A stretch of 64,000 nucleotides of DNA from Enterobacter hormaechei subsp. hoffmannii (GCF_001729745.1 NZ_CP017186.1:2418001-2482000), one strand, 5' to 3'; numbered from the stretch's first letter, positions 37,206 to 46,248 are shown. Notes: a model not told the origin generated them from the sequence alone. Numbers and translations are program-made.

Positions 37206-37658
37206 CTAATGTTTACTAATATATCTAATCACAAGCACTTCAATAAGTTTTTTTTCTTCCACGCCCAAACCAAGTAATTGGCGTTCAGGGTACTTAACAA
37301 GATGAGCATGAGCGTTTGGCCGGTCTTTAAGGCCGTGCTGATGGACGCGCGCGATGCGTTGCACATTACTGGTAAACTCCACCACAGCACCGTTTTCACG
37401 ACCACTGGCTTTCATGTATCGGCTCGTGCGCAGCTTCTGAAACATCGCCCGTTTAATCCGCCCGGTCTTAGCCCTGAGAGGCTGACGCTTTCGCGCCTGA
37501 TACGGTGAGCCGTCCGGTGCTTTTTGCTGTTTAATCCGTTGCTGTTGCGACTTGCGCAGCTCCTTTGCAATGTCACCAGCAAGCTTGCGACGCCCTGCGG
37601 GTGACAGGGCAGCAAGCAGCCCGGCGAGCTGGTTGTCAAAAGGCTTAAAGTCACTCAT
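37206..37658 (-). CDS. S: Tail completion protein gpS
   Basis: 150-residue P2 gpS family protein (MSDFKPFDNQLAGLLAALSPAGRRKLAGDIAKELR). The body matches P2, but the last dozen codons (VLVIRYISKH) are A+T-rich and merge into the cargo region, suggesting that the insertion rebuilt the 3' end. The 156 bp behind it (37050-37205) are A+T-rich and show no gene. Confidence 0.93.
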   Translation of the reverse strand: MSDFKPFDNQLAGLLAALSPAGRRKLAGDIAKELRKSQQQRIKQQKAPDGSPYQARKRQPLRAKTGRIKRAMFQKLRTSRYMKASGRENGAVVEFTSNVQRIARVHQHGLKDRPNAHAHLVKYPERQLLGLGVEEKKLIEVLVIRYISKH

Positions 37659-38118
37659 CCCATTTGCTCACCAGTTCGCCGTTAATATAGAGCTCTTTCG
37701 GCCGAGTGACGGGCTCAGGCAGTGGCGGCTCCGGGGCATAGCTAACATGCAGCGCGCCGTTTTCCTCCTTGATGATGGTGCGCTCGGTGAGCTGCAGGCT
37801 GATGCTGATATCGACACTATCCTCATTGTTCAAATCCAACTGGAAGCCGTAGCCCTTTTTGCGTCCCTCATCGAGCGTACAGATATCCGGCTGGTTTTCC
37901 CTGAGCCATGCGGCCACCGGCACGAAAATCAGATCAGGGTCGCCCACAAAATCACACACAATCACATTCAGGGTGTAAATTTTCTCGTGGGACAGCGAGG
38001 CCGCGAGCCGCGCATCGATATTCCCCTCGTCGGCAAAAATGCGCATCATCTCGGGGTTTGTTTCAAGCTGCGGAACGGCTTTAATCAGCGCTTCGCGCAG
38101 GCTGCGTGCTTTCTTCAT
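37651..38118 (-). CDS. R: Tail completion protein gpR
   Basis: 155-residue P2 gpR family protein ending PKELYINGELVSKWDE as in P2. Start 38118 (MKKARSLREALIKAVPQLETNPE) is chosen over the longer open frame. It overlaps S by 8 bp and the lysC end by 38 bp. Confidence 0.93.
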   Translation of the reverse strand: MKKARSLREALIKAVPQLETNPEMMRIFADEGNIDARLAASLSHEKIYTLNVIVCDFVGDPDLIFVPVAAWLRENQPDICTLDEGRKKGYGFQLDLNNEDSVDISISLQLTERTIIKEENGALHVSYAPEPPLPEPVTRPKELYINGELVSKWDE

Positions 38119-38365
38119 CGAGTTTATCCTGACAGTCTTTGACGGTTTCAACCTGCAGCGCGCAGGCCGCGAGCGCGTGCTCAAGCCTGCGAATATCGGC
38201 GCTCAGGTCGCCATTAGTGGCCGGGTCGCTGCCCGGCATCGGGCAATAGCTCACCTTCGGGCAGGCGCTGTAAACAATGACCGGCGGAGGCGCAACCGGT
38301 GCGGGTGTGCAGCCTGCGCACAACATCAGGCAACTTGTCGCTATACCAGCGGCGTAACGTTTCAT
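38081..38365 (-). CDS. lysC: Outer-membrane spanin subunit (LysC/Rz1-like lipoprotein)
   Basis: 94-residue lipoprotein with signal MKRYAAGIATSCLMLCAGC (lipobox CAGC) and a proline-rich stretch (TPAPVAPPPVI). The o-spanin half of the pair that fuses inner and outer membranes at lysis. Its first half is embedded out of frame in lysB, as in P2. An ATG 6 bp upstream (38371) is also possible. Confidence 0.88.
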   Translation of the reverse strand: MKRYAAGIATSCLMLCAGCTPAPVAPPPVIVYSACPKVSYCPMPGSDPATNGDLSADIRRLEHALAACALQVETVKDCQDKLDEESTQPARSAD

Positions 38366-38639
38366 TCTCATTTATCAGCCTCGTAATGGTTTCTTCACGC
38401 CGCACGGCCATCGCACCGGCGGCCAGCAGCTCGCCGCGTAAACTGACCTGCGCGGTTTCATTTCGCCTGGCAATTCCCTGAGAAACGGAAAGCTGATTTT
38501 CCAGCATCCCGATCACGTTTTTTTGTTCGGTGGCGATCCTGTTCGCCCGTTCAAACGAGCGCGTCAGGTTGCCGTTTTCATGACGCTGCCAGAGCACAAT
38601 CGCCATCAGCGCGACCAGTAAAAACAACATCAGTTTCAT
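38214..38639 (-). CDS. lysB: Inner-membrane spanin subunit (LysB/Rz-like)
   Basis: 141-residue i-spanin: an N-terminal membrane helix (KLMLFLLVALMAIVLW) and a long periplasmic coiled coil. It overlaps K at its start (4 bp) and contains the start of lysC in another frame. Confidence 0.88.
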   Translation of the reverse strand: MKLMLFLLVALMAIVLWQRHENGNLTRSFERANRIATEQKNVIGMLENQLSVSQGIARRNETAQVSLRGELLAAGAMAVRREETITRLINENETLRRWYSDKLPDVVRRLHTRTGCASAGHCLQRLPEGELLPDAGQRPGH

Positions 38640-39145
38640 TGAATCCCCCTCAGGCAGTAAGCACGCTCGCGCGCGCGGCGGTTCTCCAGCCCTTTGTTAA
38701 CTTCGCCATTTACATACACCCAGCGGGTGAGCTGGTCGCACGCCTGCAGCCATTGCTGGCGTTTGATAAACGAGACCAGCGTCGACCGGCAGGCCGCTCC
38801 GGTTCCCACGTTGAATGAGAAGCTGACCAGCGCGTCGTAAACGTGCTGCGGCATTTTCACCGGCGCGCATACAGCCAGACGTTTCTCGACGTTCATCACA
38901 TCCGCGACGAGGTTCTCCGCCGCCTGCCGCTCGGTGATTTCGCCCTTTGGCACGACGCCTGCAGTGTGGCCGATGCCCGACGTCCACACTCCCGCGCTGC
39001 ACTGGTAAGGCGTCAGGCGACAACCTTCGAGGTCGGCAATCAGCGCCAGCCCCCCGGGCGAGGTGTTAAGCAGACGAAAGTCAGGCATCAGCGCTGCCAG
39101 CGCCAGCACGGCGGCCACACTGCATTTTTTAACGATTGATTTCAC
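38636..39145 (-). CDS. K: SAR endolysin gpK
   Basis: 169-residue lysozyme (GH24) with the triad E40-x8-C49-x5-T55 in DLEGCRLTPYQCSAGVWTSG. A weakly hydrophobic N-terminus (SVAAVLALAALMP) looks like a signal-arrest-release domain, exported without holin help and activated on release. It degrades peptidoglycan at the end of the lytic cycle. Confidence 0.92.
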   Translation of the reverse strand: MKSIVKKCSVAAVLALAALMPDFRLLNTSPGGLALIADLEGCRLTPYQCSAGVWTSGIGHTAGVVPKGEITERQAAENLVADVMNVEKRLAVCAPVKMPQHVYDALVSFSFNVGTGAACRSTLVSFIKRQQWLQACDQLTRWVYVNGEVNKGLENRRARERAYCLRGIQ

Positions 39146-39350
39146 GAATAGCCCCTTTATCGAGTCCGAGCGATGTCAGGTAGAGGTACGTCTTGCGCTT
39201 AAACCAGTAGTTCGTCAGCGCGGTAAAAATGGCGCATCCGCCGCCCACGTATAACGCCATCTTTTCGGGCGATATTGCACCGAGGTACGCCAGTGCAACG
39301 GCCAGCCAGTAGGCGATAAACGTGGTGATTTTTTCCATACTCAGTCCCAT
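39129..39350 (-). CDS. Y: Holin, S21-like (position of gpY)
   Basis: 73 residues with two helices (FIAYWLAVALAYLGAI and MALYVGGGCAIFTALTNYWF) and a basic tail. MEKITT and LTNYWFKRK resemble the pinholin S of phage 21 rather than P2 gpY. Two start codons, ATG 39350 and ATG 39338 (4 codons apart), could give a longer inhibitor and a shorter holin, as in S21. It pairs logically with a SAR endolysin. Confidence 0.82.
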   Translation of the reverse strand: MGLSMEKITTFIAYWLAVALAYLGAISPEKMALYVGGGCAIFTALTNYWFKRKTYLYLTSLGLDKGAIREINR

Positions 39351-39544
39351 AGATTCACCGTTTCGGTTCTGGCCGCGCTGTCGGTCTCTGGCAGTTCAAT
39401 TGCCGTGCCGTGCGGCAGGATGACGCCGAGCTCAGACAGACCGGGATTCGCTTCTAAGACGGTTTCGACCACGCCCTCGGTGCGCCCGTAGTACCGCACA
39501 CAAATCGCGTCGAGGGTGTCGCCCTGTAGCGCATACGCTTTCAT
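39341..39544 (-). CDS. X: Tail protein gpX
   Basis: 67-residue P2 gpX family (MKAYALQGDTLDAICVRYYG), a LysM-like tail component. Start 39544 shares one base with the L stop. The stop overlaps the first holin ATG. Confidence 0.93.
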   Translation of the reverse strand: MKAYALQGDTLDAICVRYYGRTEGVVETVLEANPGLSELGVILPHGTAIELPETDSAARTETVNLWD

Positions 39545-40050
39545 CAGATTTGCCCCACAATGCAGCGTGCTTTGTCCTGGATGCGCGCCACAGACCAGCG
39601 CATATCCCGCCACATTTCATCGATAGTGCTGTCGATGCTGTCGGCTTTTTTGTCACCTCTGGCGGTCGCATCCACGCCGCGAAAACGCTCGTAAAGCGTG
39701 GCGGTCGTCATGGCACACACGGCGTTGAAGTAGTGGAAAACACGCACACTTTCGCCGTCGAGCCTGTCGGTCGGGACATCCGCCAGCGTGGCGTAACCGG
39801 CATCGAGCTGACGCTCGCGCCATTCGCCAAGCTCCGCGTTCGTCTCCGCGATGGCGGTCTTAATTGCCCGGCGCAGGCGCACAGGGGAAACGGTCTGCTC
39901 TAACCGCATTTCCTCACGCACGCGCTTCGGATCAACATCAGGAAAAAACGGGGTGTTTTTGATTACCGGCTCGCTCACGCCCGGCGGCGGTATCACCACG
40001 CCCGGCACATCCTGCGGCTCTTTGTTTTGCTCAATAATCAGCGTCGTCAT
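39544..40050 (-). CDS. L: Head completion/stabilisation protein gpL
   Basis: 168-residue P2 gpL family protein (head-tail connector side). The proline-rich N-terminus (VVIPPPGVSEPVIKNTPFFP) and core MRLEQTVSPVRLRRAI are typical. It follows M by 99 bp. Confidence 0.94.
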   Translation of the reverse strand: MTTLIIEQNKEPQDVPGVVIPPPGVSEPVIKNTPFFPDVDPKRVREEMRLEQTVSPVRLRRAIKTAIAETNAELGEWRERQLDAGYATLADVPTDRLDGESVRVFHYFNAVCAMTTATLYERFRGVDATARGDKKADSIDSTIDEMWRDMRWSVARIQDKARCIVGQI

Positions 40051-40149
40051 GACAACCTCGGGTAATAGGTGGGCGGTGGACGCCGGTCGCAGTCAGGGCA
40101 ATTGATACCCGCTTTGACCGGCGTGCCGCCCGGCTCGGGGAGCGCTCGG

Positions 40150-40905
40150 TTAACCTGCGGCTTTTGCCGCCTTTGGTGGACGCCCGCGACGTGCCGCCGG
40201 TTTGGCGGCAGGTTTGCGCGTGCGCGGTTTAGTCGTTTTGGTTTTCGGTGCCGGTTCGGGTTTTGGCCTGAGCTGGCGCTCTAACTGCTCGATATCCTTT
40301 TTCACACCGATTGTGCGTTCTAACTGGATCGCACGTTGCAGGTGCGCCAGCGCCTCGGGCAGTTGATTCGCATCACGCAGGACATAGCCGGTGATTTTGT
40401 GCAGCTTCGCGCGCACGATATCGGGCATGTCAGCGCGTTCAGTCAGCGCAATGGTGTCGAGCAGGTTCGCCAGTTCGACCGGCTGTTTTGCAGCGAGCAG
40501 GCGCTGCGCGGCCAGTGCCACCTCTTCGGCCAGCAGGTAAGGCGTCGGACGTCGACCGGTCGGCATGGTCAGGCCATAGGTCATGGCGTAACGGGCAATT
40601 TCCAGCGCCCCGGCGATATCGTCAGCATCGAGACGCCACAGCATGACCGTCATGACGATGTCATCCTGAGCGCCCTTGCCGTTTGCGAGGACGCCAGCCA
40701 CCCATGGCAGATAGAACGGCAGCAGCTCACGCTTTTTATCTGCCTTGCGCTCATTGGATCGGATTTGTTTTAGCGTGCGGTTGTCTGCGGCCAGCTTAAC
40801 GAGCATCTGCTCATAGGCAGTTGCATTGCGCAGCGGGACAGCAGCCCGCCGCGCTGTTTCAGAGGCCGAGACCCGCATCATGTGACGCGCTGCGGGACTC
40901 GTCAT
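40150..40905 (-). CDS. M: Terminase small/endonuclease subunit gpM
   Basis: 251-residue P2 gpM, the cos-cutting subunit (MTSPAARHMMRVSASETARR...). The C-terminus is a Lys/Pro/Arg-rich tail (KTTKPRTRKPAAKPAARRG). It acts with gpP at cos. Confidence 0.94.
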   Translation of the reverse strand: MTSPAARHMMRVSASETARRAAVPLRNATAYEQMLVKLAADNRTLKQIRSNERKADKKRELLPFYLPWVAGVLANGKGAQDDIVMTVMLWRLDADDIAGALEIARYAMTYGLTMPTGRRPTPYLLAEEVALAAQRLLAAKQPVELANLLDTIALTERADMPDIVRAKLHKITGYVLRDANQLPEALAHLQRAIQLERTIGVKKDIEQLERQLRPKPEPAPKTKTTKPRTRKPAAKPAARRGRPPKAAKAAG

Positions 40906-40908
40906 GGC

Positions 40909-41976
40909 TTACTCCCCGCCTTTCGGTGCAGCAGGTGCGGTGAAGTCACCGAGCGTGATGTTTTCAATCAGGCACCCGGCGGCGTAAGCCTCGACCACGT
41001 AGTCGATATTCATTGACTCGTAATTTTCGACGCGGTCTTTTTTCGGCTCTTCGATGATGGCGCGGCGGTGTGCGTCATCCATGAAGTAAATCGACAGGTT
41101 ATCGAGACGCGTCACCATCAGGGCATTAGCCGGGAAGTACGGCACGCGCACGGCTGGCAGGTTGCCGATGCGCTTCTGGCTGATGATGATGTCAGCGGCC
41201 AGCGACTCGGTGTTTGCCTGCTCTTTGTTAACGATAGGGAAATATTTATCAGCCATCAGCTTACGCCCGGTGATAACAACCAGCTCCGGGCCGTCCTGAT
41301 AAATCTCGTCAATCAGATTGCCGGTGGCATCCATGACCAGCGCGTCGAGGTTCGCATAGTCGCCGTTTTTACCCACGCGGATCACTTCAGAAATCACCGC
41401 CCCTTCCTCGTCGGTAATTTTTGACATCACGCGCGCTGGCGCTTCATTGCGGTACTTCTGCAGCCAGCCGGTCGCCACGTCCTGCAGCATCGGATTCTTT
41501 TTGCGGTCGGACGTCGCCGCGCGCTCGATGCCGTTGAATCCCGCCATGATGAAATCGAGCGACTGACGCTTGATAATCGCGTCGCGGATACGGGTCTGGA
41601 AGTCCTGGAATCGCGCCCACAGGTCGAGCTGTTTGTAGCGGATATGGAAGTCAAAGTTAATCTGCGCGCACTCGTATTTATTGGACTCCAGCGCGGTAAA
41701 GTCTGCGGTCTTACGCTCATTATCACCGGCGGTGTCGGCGGTGCTCGCAATCGTACCGTTAACGCCGACCCCGACCTTTTCGCCTTTCAGCTCGTCGACC
41801 GGCACGATGTTGATTTTGGTCAGAAACGCGGATGACATCTGCAGCGTGGTCATCAGGGTTTGCGTGACCGACGGCTCGACGGTGAATTTCTTCGCCACGT
41901 CATCGGTGGAAACGCCGTTCAGCTCCGCAACGCGGGACAGGTAGGCATTAAATTTGAAGCGGGTATCTTTACGCAT
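40909..41976 (-). CDS. N: Major capsid protein gpN
   Basis: About 355 residues, MRKDTRFKFNAYLSRVAELNGV, the P2 gpN family with HK97 fold. Start 41976 fits the family; the open frame extends 42 bp upstream without need. The N-terminus is processed by gpO in P2. Confidence 0.96.
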   Translation of the reverse strand: MRKDTRFKFNAYLSRVAELNGVSTDDVAKKFTVEPSVTQTLMTTLQMSSAFLTKINIVPVDELKGEKVGVGVNGTIASTADTAGDNERKTADFTALESNKYECAQINFDFHIRYKQLDLWARFQDFQTRIRDAIIKRQSLDFIMAGFNGIERAATSDRKKNPMLQDVATGWLQKYRNEAPARVMSKITDEEGAVISEVIRVGKNGDYANLDALVMDATGNLIDEIYQDGPELVVITGRKLMADKYFPIVNKEQANTESLAADIIISQKRIGNLPAVRVPYFPANALMVTRLDNLSIYFMDDAHRRAIIEEPKKDRVENYESMNIDYVVEAYAAGCLIENITLGDFTAPAAPKGGE

Positions 41977-42031
41977 GGTTATTCCTGTTCGGGTATTAGG
42001 TATCAGGCCGGGCTGCACGCCCGGCGGGTTA

Positions 42032-42886
42032 TCAGCAGTTGGTCAGCAGCTCGTCGCCAGTACCGCCTTTTGAAAGCTCACGGCGCGGCTGGCGCTGGCT
42101 TTCAGTGCTGTCGAGGGAGCTTTTCAGTGAGGTAAACGCCTGCGCGTTTTCATCGACTTTGCTGGTCACGTCCTGCTTAAGCTGAGCAAAAGCTGTCTCC
42201 AGCTCGGTGATGCGCTGGTCGGTGACGTTGAGATTGGTTTGCACCTGCTCGGTAACGGTGGTTACCGCCTCATGCACATCGGCGAAACGGGCGTCATCGC
42301 TGGCCTGCTTACGGCCAAAAATGGCTCTGACCTTATCGGTTAGGCTGTTGAGCATGGTGTCGGGAACGTCCTCAAATTCCAGCGCAGCCAGTGAGGCCAC
42401 AGAGAAGAGATCGCCCGGCTGGTCTTTTTTACCGGCGAGCGGGTTCTGCGCGGCGCGGCTGCAGAATTCGAGGTATTCGGTGCCGAGACTTGCCGGGTCA
42501 TCGGTGACGGCAAGGCCAACGAGGTAACATTTACCGCTGTTGGCAAAGTTCGGGCGGATCTCCATGGAGGTGTAAACCTTCTGTCCGGCCTTCACCATGC
42601 TGACCAGCTCGTCGAGCGGGGCGATTTTGCCAAACAGCGCTTTTTTGCCATCGAGCGCAGAACCATCGCTGATAATCTCCGCCTTAAGCTCGGTCACATC
42701 GCCATAACGTTTAAACTGGCTGTCAGGCATCAGCCCCCGGATATGTTCGAGGTTGATGCGGCAGCCGTAGACGCGCGGGTCGAACGTGTCAGCCATATCC
42801 TGAATATCATCGCCGCTGATGACACGGCCATCGCAGGTGTCACCCTCGACGCCGATGCGAAACCATTTAGAAACTTTCTTTGCCAT
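42032..42886 (-). CDS. O: Capsid scaffold and protease gpO
   Basis: 284-residue scaffold with a self-cleaving serine protease in its N-terminal half. The catalytic residues known for P2 are at identical numbers: D19, H48 (INLEHIRG) and S107 (KVYTSMEIRP). The C-terminal third is the alpha-helical scaffold. Transcribed with N, M and L. Confidence 0.96.
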   Translation of the reverse strand: MAKKVSKWFRIGVEGDTCDGRVISGDDIQDMADTFDPRVYGCRINLEHIRGLMPDSQFKRYGDVTELKAEIISDGSALDGKKALFGKIAPLDELVSMVKAGQKVYTSMEIRPNFANSGKCYLVGLAVTDDPASLGTEYLEFCSRAAQNPLAGKKDQPGDLFSVASLAALEFEDVPDTMLNSLTDKVRAIFGRKQASDDARFADVHEAVTTVTEQVQTNLNVTDQRITELETAFAQLKQDVTSKVDENAQAFTSLKSSLDSTESQRQPRRELSKGGTGDELLTNC

Positions 42887-42966
42887 TGTTCAGGTGTCCT
42901 GATGTTAGGTTTTCGGGTCGGGATTAGTTTCCCGACTCCTTCCCGCATCAGCCACCGTTTGCGCTC

Positions 42967-42987
42967 CTGTTAGATCTGATACAACAG
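42967..42987. promoter_or_regulatory. Candidate Ogr site between divergent late promoters PO and PP
   Basis: CTGTT-N11-AACAG dyad (TGT and ACA 13 apart), 91 bp from O and 76 bp from P, so one site could serve both. The spacing deviates by one from the classical box. Confidence 0.4.
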
Positions 42988-43052
42988 TCACTTAGCGCGA
43001 ATAACCCCCTATTTCCTTAGCCTTGCCACGTCACACCAAAAACGAGGCAAGC

Positions 43053-44822
43053 ATGACCATTTCAACTGACCTTTCTGTGTTAAATGACCCGCGACGACAG
43101 GCGCGGCTGTTGTACTGGCAGGGGTTCGCCGTGCCGCAAATCTGCGACATGCTGCAGCTCAAGCGCCCGACCGTGCAGAGCTGGAAACAACGGGATGGAT
43201 GGGAAGAAACCGCGCCGATTAACCGCGTGGAATCGACATTAGAGGCGCGGCTTATCCAGCTCTACGCTAAGCCAGACCTGACCGCGCATGACTTCAAAGT
43301 CGCGGATTTTTTGTCGCGCCAGATGGAGCGGCTCGCGCGCATTAACCGCTACGGCCAGACCGGAAACGAGGTGGATTTAAACCCCAATATCGCCAGCCGT
43401 AACAAAGGGGATCGCAAAAAGCCGAAACGCAATTTCTTCAGTGATGAAGCGATTGAAAAGCTGGAAGAGATTTTCTTCGACCAGTCGTTTGACTATCAGC
43501 TCCGCTGGCATAAAGCGGGGTTAGAGCACCGCATCCGCCACATCCTGAAATCCCGCCAGATTGGCGCGACGTTCTACTTTGCGCGTGAGTCACTCCTGCG
43601 CGCGCTTAAGACCGGGCAAAACCAGATATTTTTGTCGGCCAGTAAAACGCAGGCTTACGTGTTCCGTAAGTACATCATCGCCTTTGCCCGTCTGGTTGAT
43701 GTCGATCTGTCAGGCGACCCGATCGTCATCGGCAACAATGGCGCTGAGCTGATTTTTCTCGGGACCAATTCCAACACTGCGCAGAGTCACAACGGGGATT
43801 TGTACGTCGATGAAATTTTCTGGATACCCAATTTCCAGAAGCTGCGCAAAGTCGCCTCGGGCATGGCCTCGCAGTCGCACCTGCGCACCACCTATTTTTC
43901 GACCCCGTCGACGCTGGCGCACGGCGCTTACCCGTTCTGGTCAGGCGAGCTGTTTAACCGTGGCCGCAGCAACCGCGACGAACGTGTCGACATCGATATC
44001 AGTCATCAGGCGCTTGCCGGTGGAGTGCTGTGCGGTGACGGCCAGTGGCGGCAGATTGTCACCATTGAGGACGCGCTCGCCGGGGGGTGCACCCTGTTTA
44101 ACCTCGACCAGCTTAAGCAGGAAAACAGCGCGGATGACTTCCGTAACCTGTTTATGTGCGAGTTCGTCGACGATAAAGCGTCGGTATTCCCGTTCGAGGA
44201 GCTGCAGCGCTGCATGGTCGATGCGATGGAAGAATGGGAGGACTTCGAACCCTTTGCCGACCGTCCGTTTAACTGGCGCCCTGTCTGGATTGGTTATGAC
44301 CCGTCACACACCGGCGACAGCGCAGGCTGTGCGGTGCTGGCTCCGCCGCTGGTTGCCGGTGGCAAGTTCCGCATTCTTGAGCGTCACCAGTGGAAAGGCA
44401 TGGATTTTGCCGCGCAGGCCGAGGCCATCCGGGCGCTGACCGAAAAATACAACGTCGACTATATCGGCATCGATGCGACCGGCATCGGCCAGGGTGTTTA
44501 CCAGCTTGTGCGCTCATTCTTCCCGGCGGCACGCGCCATCCGTTACACGCCGGAAATGAAAACGGCGATGGTGCTGAAAGCAAAAGACACCATTCGACGC
44601 GGGTGTCTGGAATATGACGCCGGTGCGACCGACATCACTCAGTCATTCATGGCTATCCGCAAAACCATGACCAGCAGTGGCCGCAGCGCCACCTATGAAG
44701 CCAGCCGCAGTGAGGAAGCCAGCCACGCAGATATCGCGTGGGCGACAATGCACGCCCTGTTAAACGAGCCGCTTTCCGCAGGTAGCGGTATGCAATCAAG
44801 CTCAATTCTGGACATTAACTAA
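43053..44822 (+). CDS. P: Terminase large (ATPase) subunit gpP
   Basis: 589-residue P2 gpP family. An N-terminal DNA-binding helix-turn-helix (YWQGFAVPQICDMLQLKRPT) precedes the ATPase and nuclease domains (SRQIGATFYFARE; LYVDEIFWIP; VWIGYDPSHTGDSAG). ATG 43053 is chosen because GAGGCAAGC precedes it; the TTG at 43023 is unlikely. It translocates DNA into the head. Confidence 0.96.
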   Translation: MTISTDLSVLNDPRRQARLLYWQGFAVPQICDMLQLKRPTVQSWKQRDGWEETAPINRVESTLEARLIQLYAKPDLTAHDFKVADFLSRQMERLARINRYGQTGNEVDLNPNIASRNKGDRKKPKRNFFSDEAIEKLEEIFFDQSFDYQLRWHKAGLEHRIRHILKSRQIGATFYFARESLLRALKTGQNQIFLSASKTQAYVFRKYIIAFARLVDVDLSGDPIVIGNNGAELIFLGTNSNTAQSHNGDLYVDEIFWIPNFQKLRKVASGMASQSHLRTTYFSTPSTLAHGAYPFWSGELFNRGRSNRDERVDIDISHQALAGGVLCGDGQWRQIVTIEDALAGGCTLFNLDQLKQENSADDFRNLFMCEFVDDKASVFPFEELQRCMVDAMEEWEDFEPFADRPFNWRPVWIGYDPSHTGDSAGCAVLAPPLVAGGKFRILERHQWKGMDFAAQAEAIRALTEKYNVDYIGIDATGIGQGVYQLVRSFFPAARAIRYTPEMKTAMVLKAKDTIRRGCLEYDAGATDITQSFMAIRKTMTSSGRSATYEASRSEEASHADIAWATMHALLNEPLSAGSGMQSSSILDIN

Positions 44823-44823
44823 G

Positions 44824-45849
44824 ATGAAAAAACGCCAAAATAAACAGCCAAAACAGACCAACATGACTGCCAGCGCACCGCAAAAAATGGAGGCATTCAC
44901 CTTTGGCGAGCCGTCACCCGTTCTGGATCGCCGCGACATTCTCGACTATGTCGAGTGCATCAATAACGGCAAATGGTACGAGCCGCCGGTCAACTTCTCC
45001 GGGCTGGCGAAAAGCCTGCGCGCTGCCGTGCACCACAGCTCCCCGATTTACGTGAAGCGCAACATTCTGACGAGTACCTACATCCCGCATCCGTTGCTTT
45101 CACGTCAGGATTTCAGCCGCCTTGTGCTCGATTATCTGGTCTTTGCTAACGGCTATCTTGAGAAGCGCATGAGCGTCACCGGCCAGCTATTTAAGCTGGA
45201 AACCTCCCCGGCCAAATATACCCGCCGTGGCGTGGAGGATGGCGTTTACTGGTACGTGTCGGACTTCACTCACCCGCACCAGTTCGCGCCCGGCTCGGTG
45301 TGCCATTTGCTGGAGCCCGATATCAATCAGGAGCTCTACGGGATGCCTGAATACCTTAGCGCGCTCAATTCAGCCTGGCTGAATGAATCCGCCACGCTGT
45401 TTCGTCGCAAGTATTATCAGAACGGCGCGCACGCGGGTTACATCATGTACGTGACCGACGCGGCGCAAAGCAGCACTGACGTCGAGGCGCTGCGCTCCGC
45501 GATGCGCGACTCGAAAGGACTCGGGAATTTCAAAAACCTGTTTTTCTACGCTCCGAACGGGAAACCGGACGGCATTAAGATCGTGCCGTTGAGTGAAGTC
45601 GCTACGAAGGATGATTTTTTTAACATCAAGAAGGTGAGCGCCGCTGACCTGCTCGATGCGCACCGCGTACCGTTCCAGCTCATGGGCGGCAAGCCCGAGA
45701 ATATCGGCTCAATGGGCGATATCGAGAAGGTGGCGCGGGTCTTTGTGCGTAACGAGCTGACGCCGCTGCAGGAGCGTTTCAAAGAGATTAATGATTGGTT
45801 AGGGATGGAGGTGATCCGCTTTAAGGATTACGGCATCGATACCGACTAA
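44824..45849 (+). CDS. Q: Portal protein gpQ
   Basis: 341-residue portal (PBSX/P2 gpQ type). The family motif FQLMGGKPENIGSMGDIEKVARVFVRNEL is split here as FQLMGGKPENIG and GDIEKVARVF. It starts 1 bp after P and ends 166 bp before cos. Confidence 0.96.
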   Translation: MKKRQNKQPKQTNMTASAPQKMEAFTFGEPSPVLDRRDILDYVECINNGKWYEPPVNFSGLAKSLRAAVHHSSPIYVKRNILTSTYIPHPLLSRQDFSRLVLDYLVFANGYLEKRMSVTGQLFKLETSPAKYTRRGVEDGVYWYVSDFTHPHQFAPGSVCHLLEPDINQELYGMPEYLSALNSAWLNESATLFRRKYYQNGAHAGYIMYVTDAAQSSTDVEALRSAMRDSKGLGNFKNLFFYAPNGKPDGIKIVPLSEVATKDDFFNIKKVSAADLLDAHRVPFQLMGGKPENIGSMGDIEKVARVFVRNELTPLQERFKEINDWLGMEVIRFKDYGIDTD

Positions 45850-45860
45850 ACCCGCCCAAA

Positions 45861-45880
45861 ATGCCGCCTCCGGGCGGCAT
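45861..45880 (+). terminator. Hairpin after Q
   Basis: ATGCCGCC TCCG GGCGGCAT, perfect 8-bp stem, no strong T-run; likely terminator of the P-Q unit. Confidence 0.6.
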
Positions 45881-46015
45881 CCCCTCAGAGCAAGCCAGAC
45901 GCCGCACACGCGGCGCAACTGCCCCAACACCTCATTAGCCGACCGCATCCATCAGCGCGCCGCCACGACGCGCATAGACGCGCAAAATAAATCCTGTCAC
46001 CACGTCTGGCGCGCA

Positions 46016-46034
46016 GTGCTATCCCCGCCTCGCC
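46016..46034. other. cos site (19-nt cohesive end)
   Basis: GTGCTATCCCCGCCTCGCC; the complement GGCGAGGCGGGGATAGCAC matches the P2 cohesive end (remembered as GGCGAGGCGGGGAAAGCAC) at 18 of 19 positions, at the right place behind Q. Confidence 0.85.
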
Positions 46035-46173
46035 TGCACGCTTAAGGTATTGGTCTTGATGCAGTTGCAAATGAGCATGAAGGTAAAGCTGGCTATACCT
46101 CTTCCCATGAATTTAAACGAAAATTTCACATGCAAATTGATGCAAACTATTGACCCAATAGTGTAAGTGCAGA

Positions 46174-46203
46174 TAGACAATTTACATTAATGATGCCTAT
46201 AAT
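46174..46203 (+). promoter_or_regulatory. Promoter of the three-gene cargo operon
   Basis: TAGACA (46174-46179), 18 bp spacer, perfect -10 TATAAT (46198-46203). Transcription would start near 46210, leaving a leader of about 130 bases. Confidence 0.6.
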
Positions 46204-46228
46204 TTTAAAAAATTTTTAAACAAGAGCT

Positions 46229-46248
46229 CACTTGCATTTATGCAGGTG
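46229..46248. promoter_or_regulatory. Dyad in the cargo leader
   Basis: CACTTGCAT TT ATGCAGGTG, one mismatch; a possible operator just downstream of the predicted start of transcription. Confidence 0.4.
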
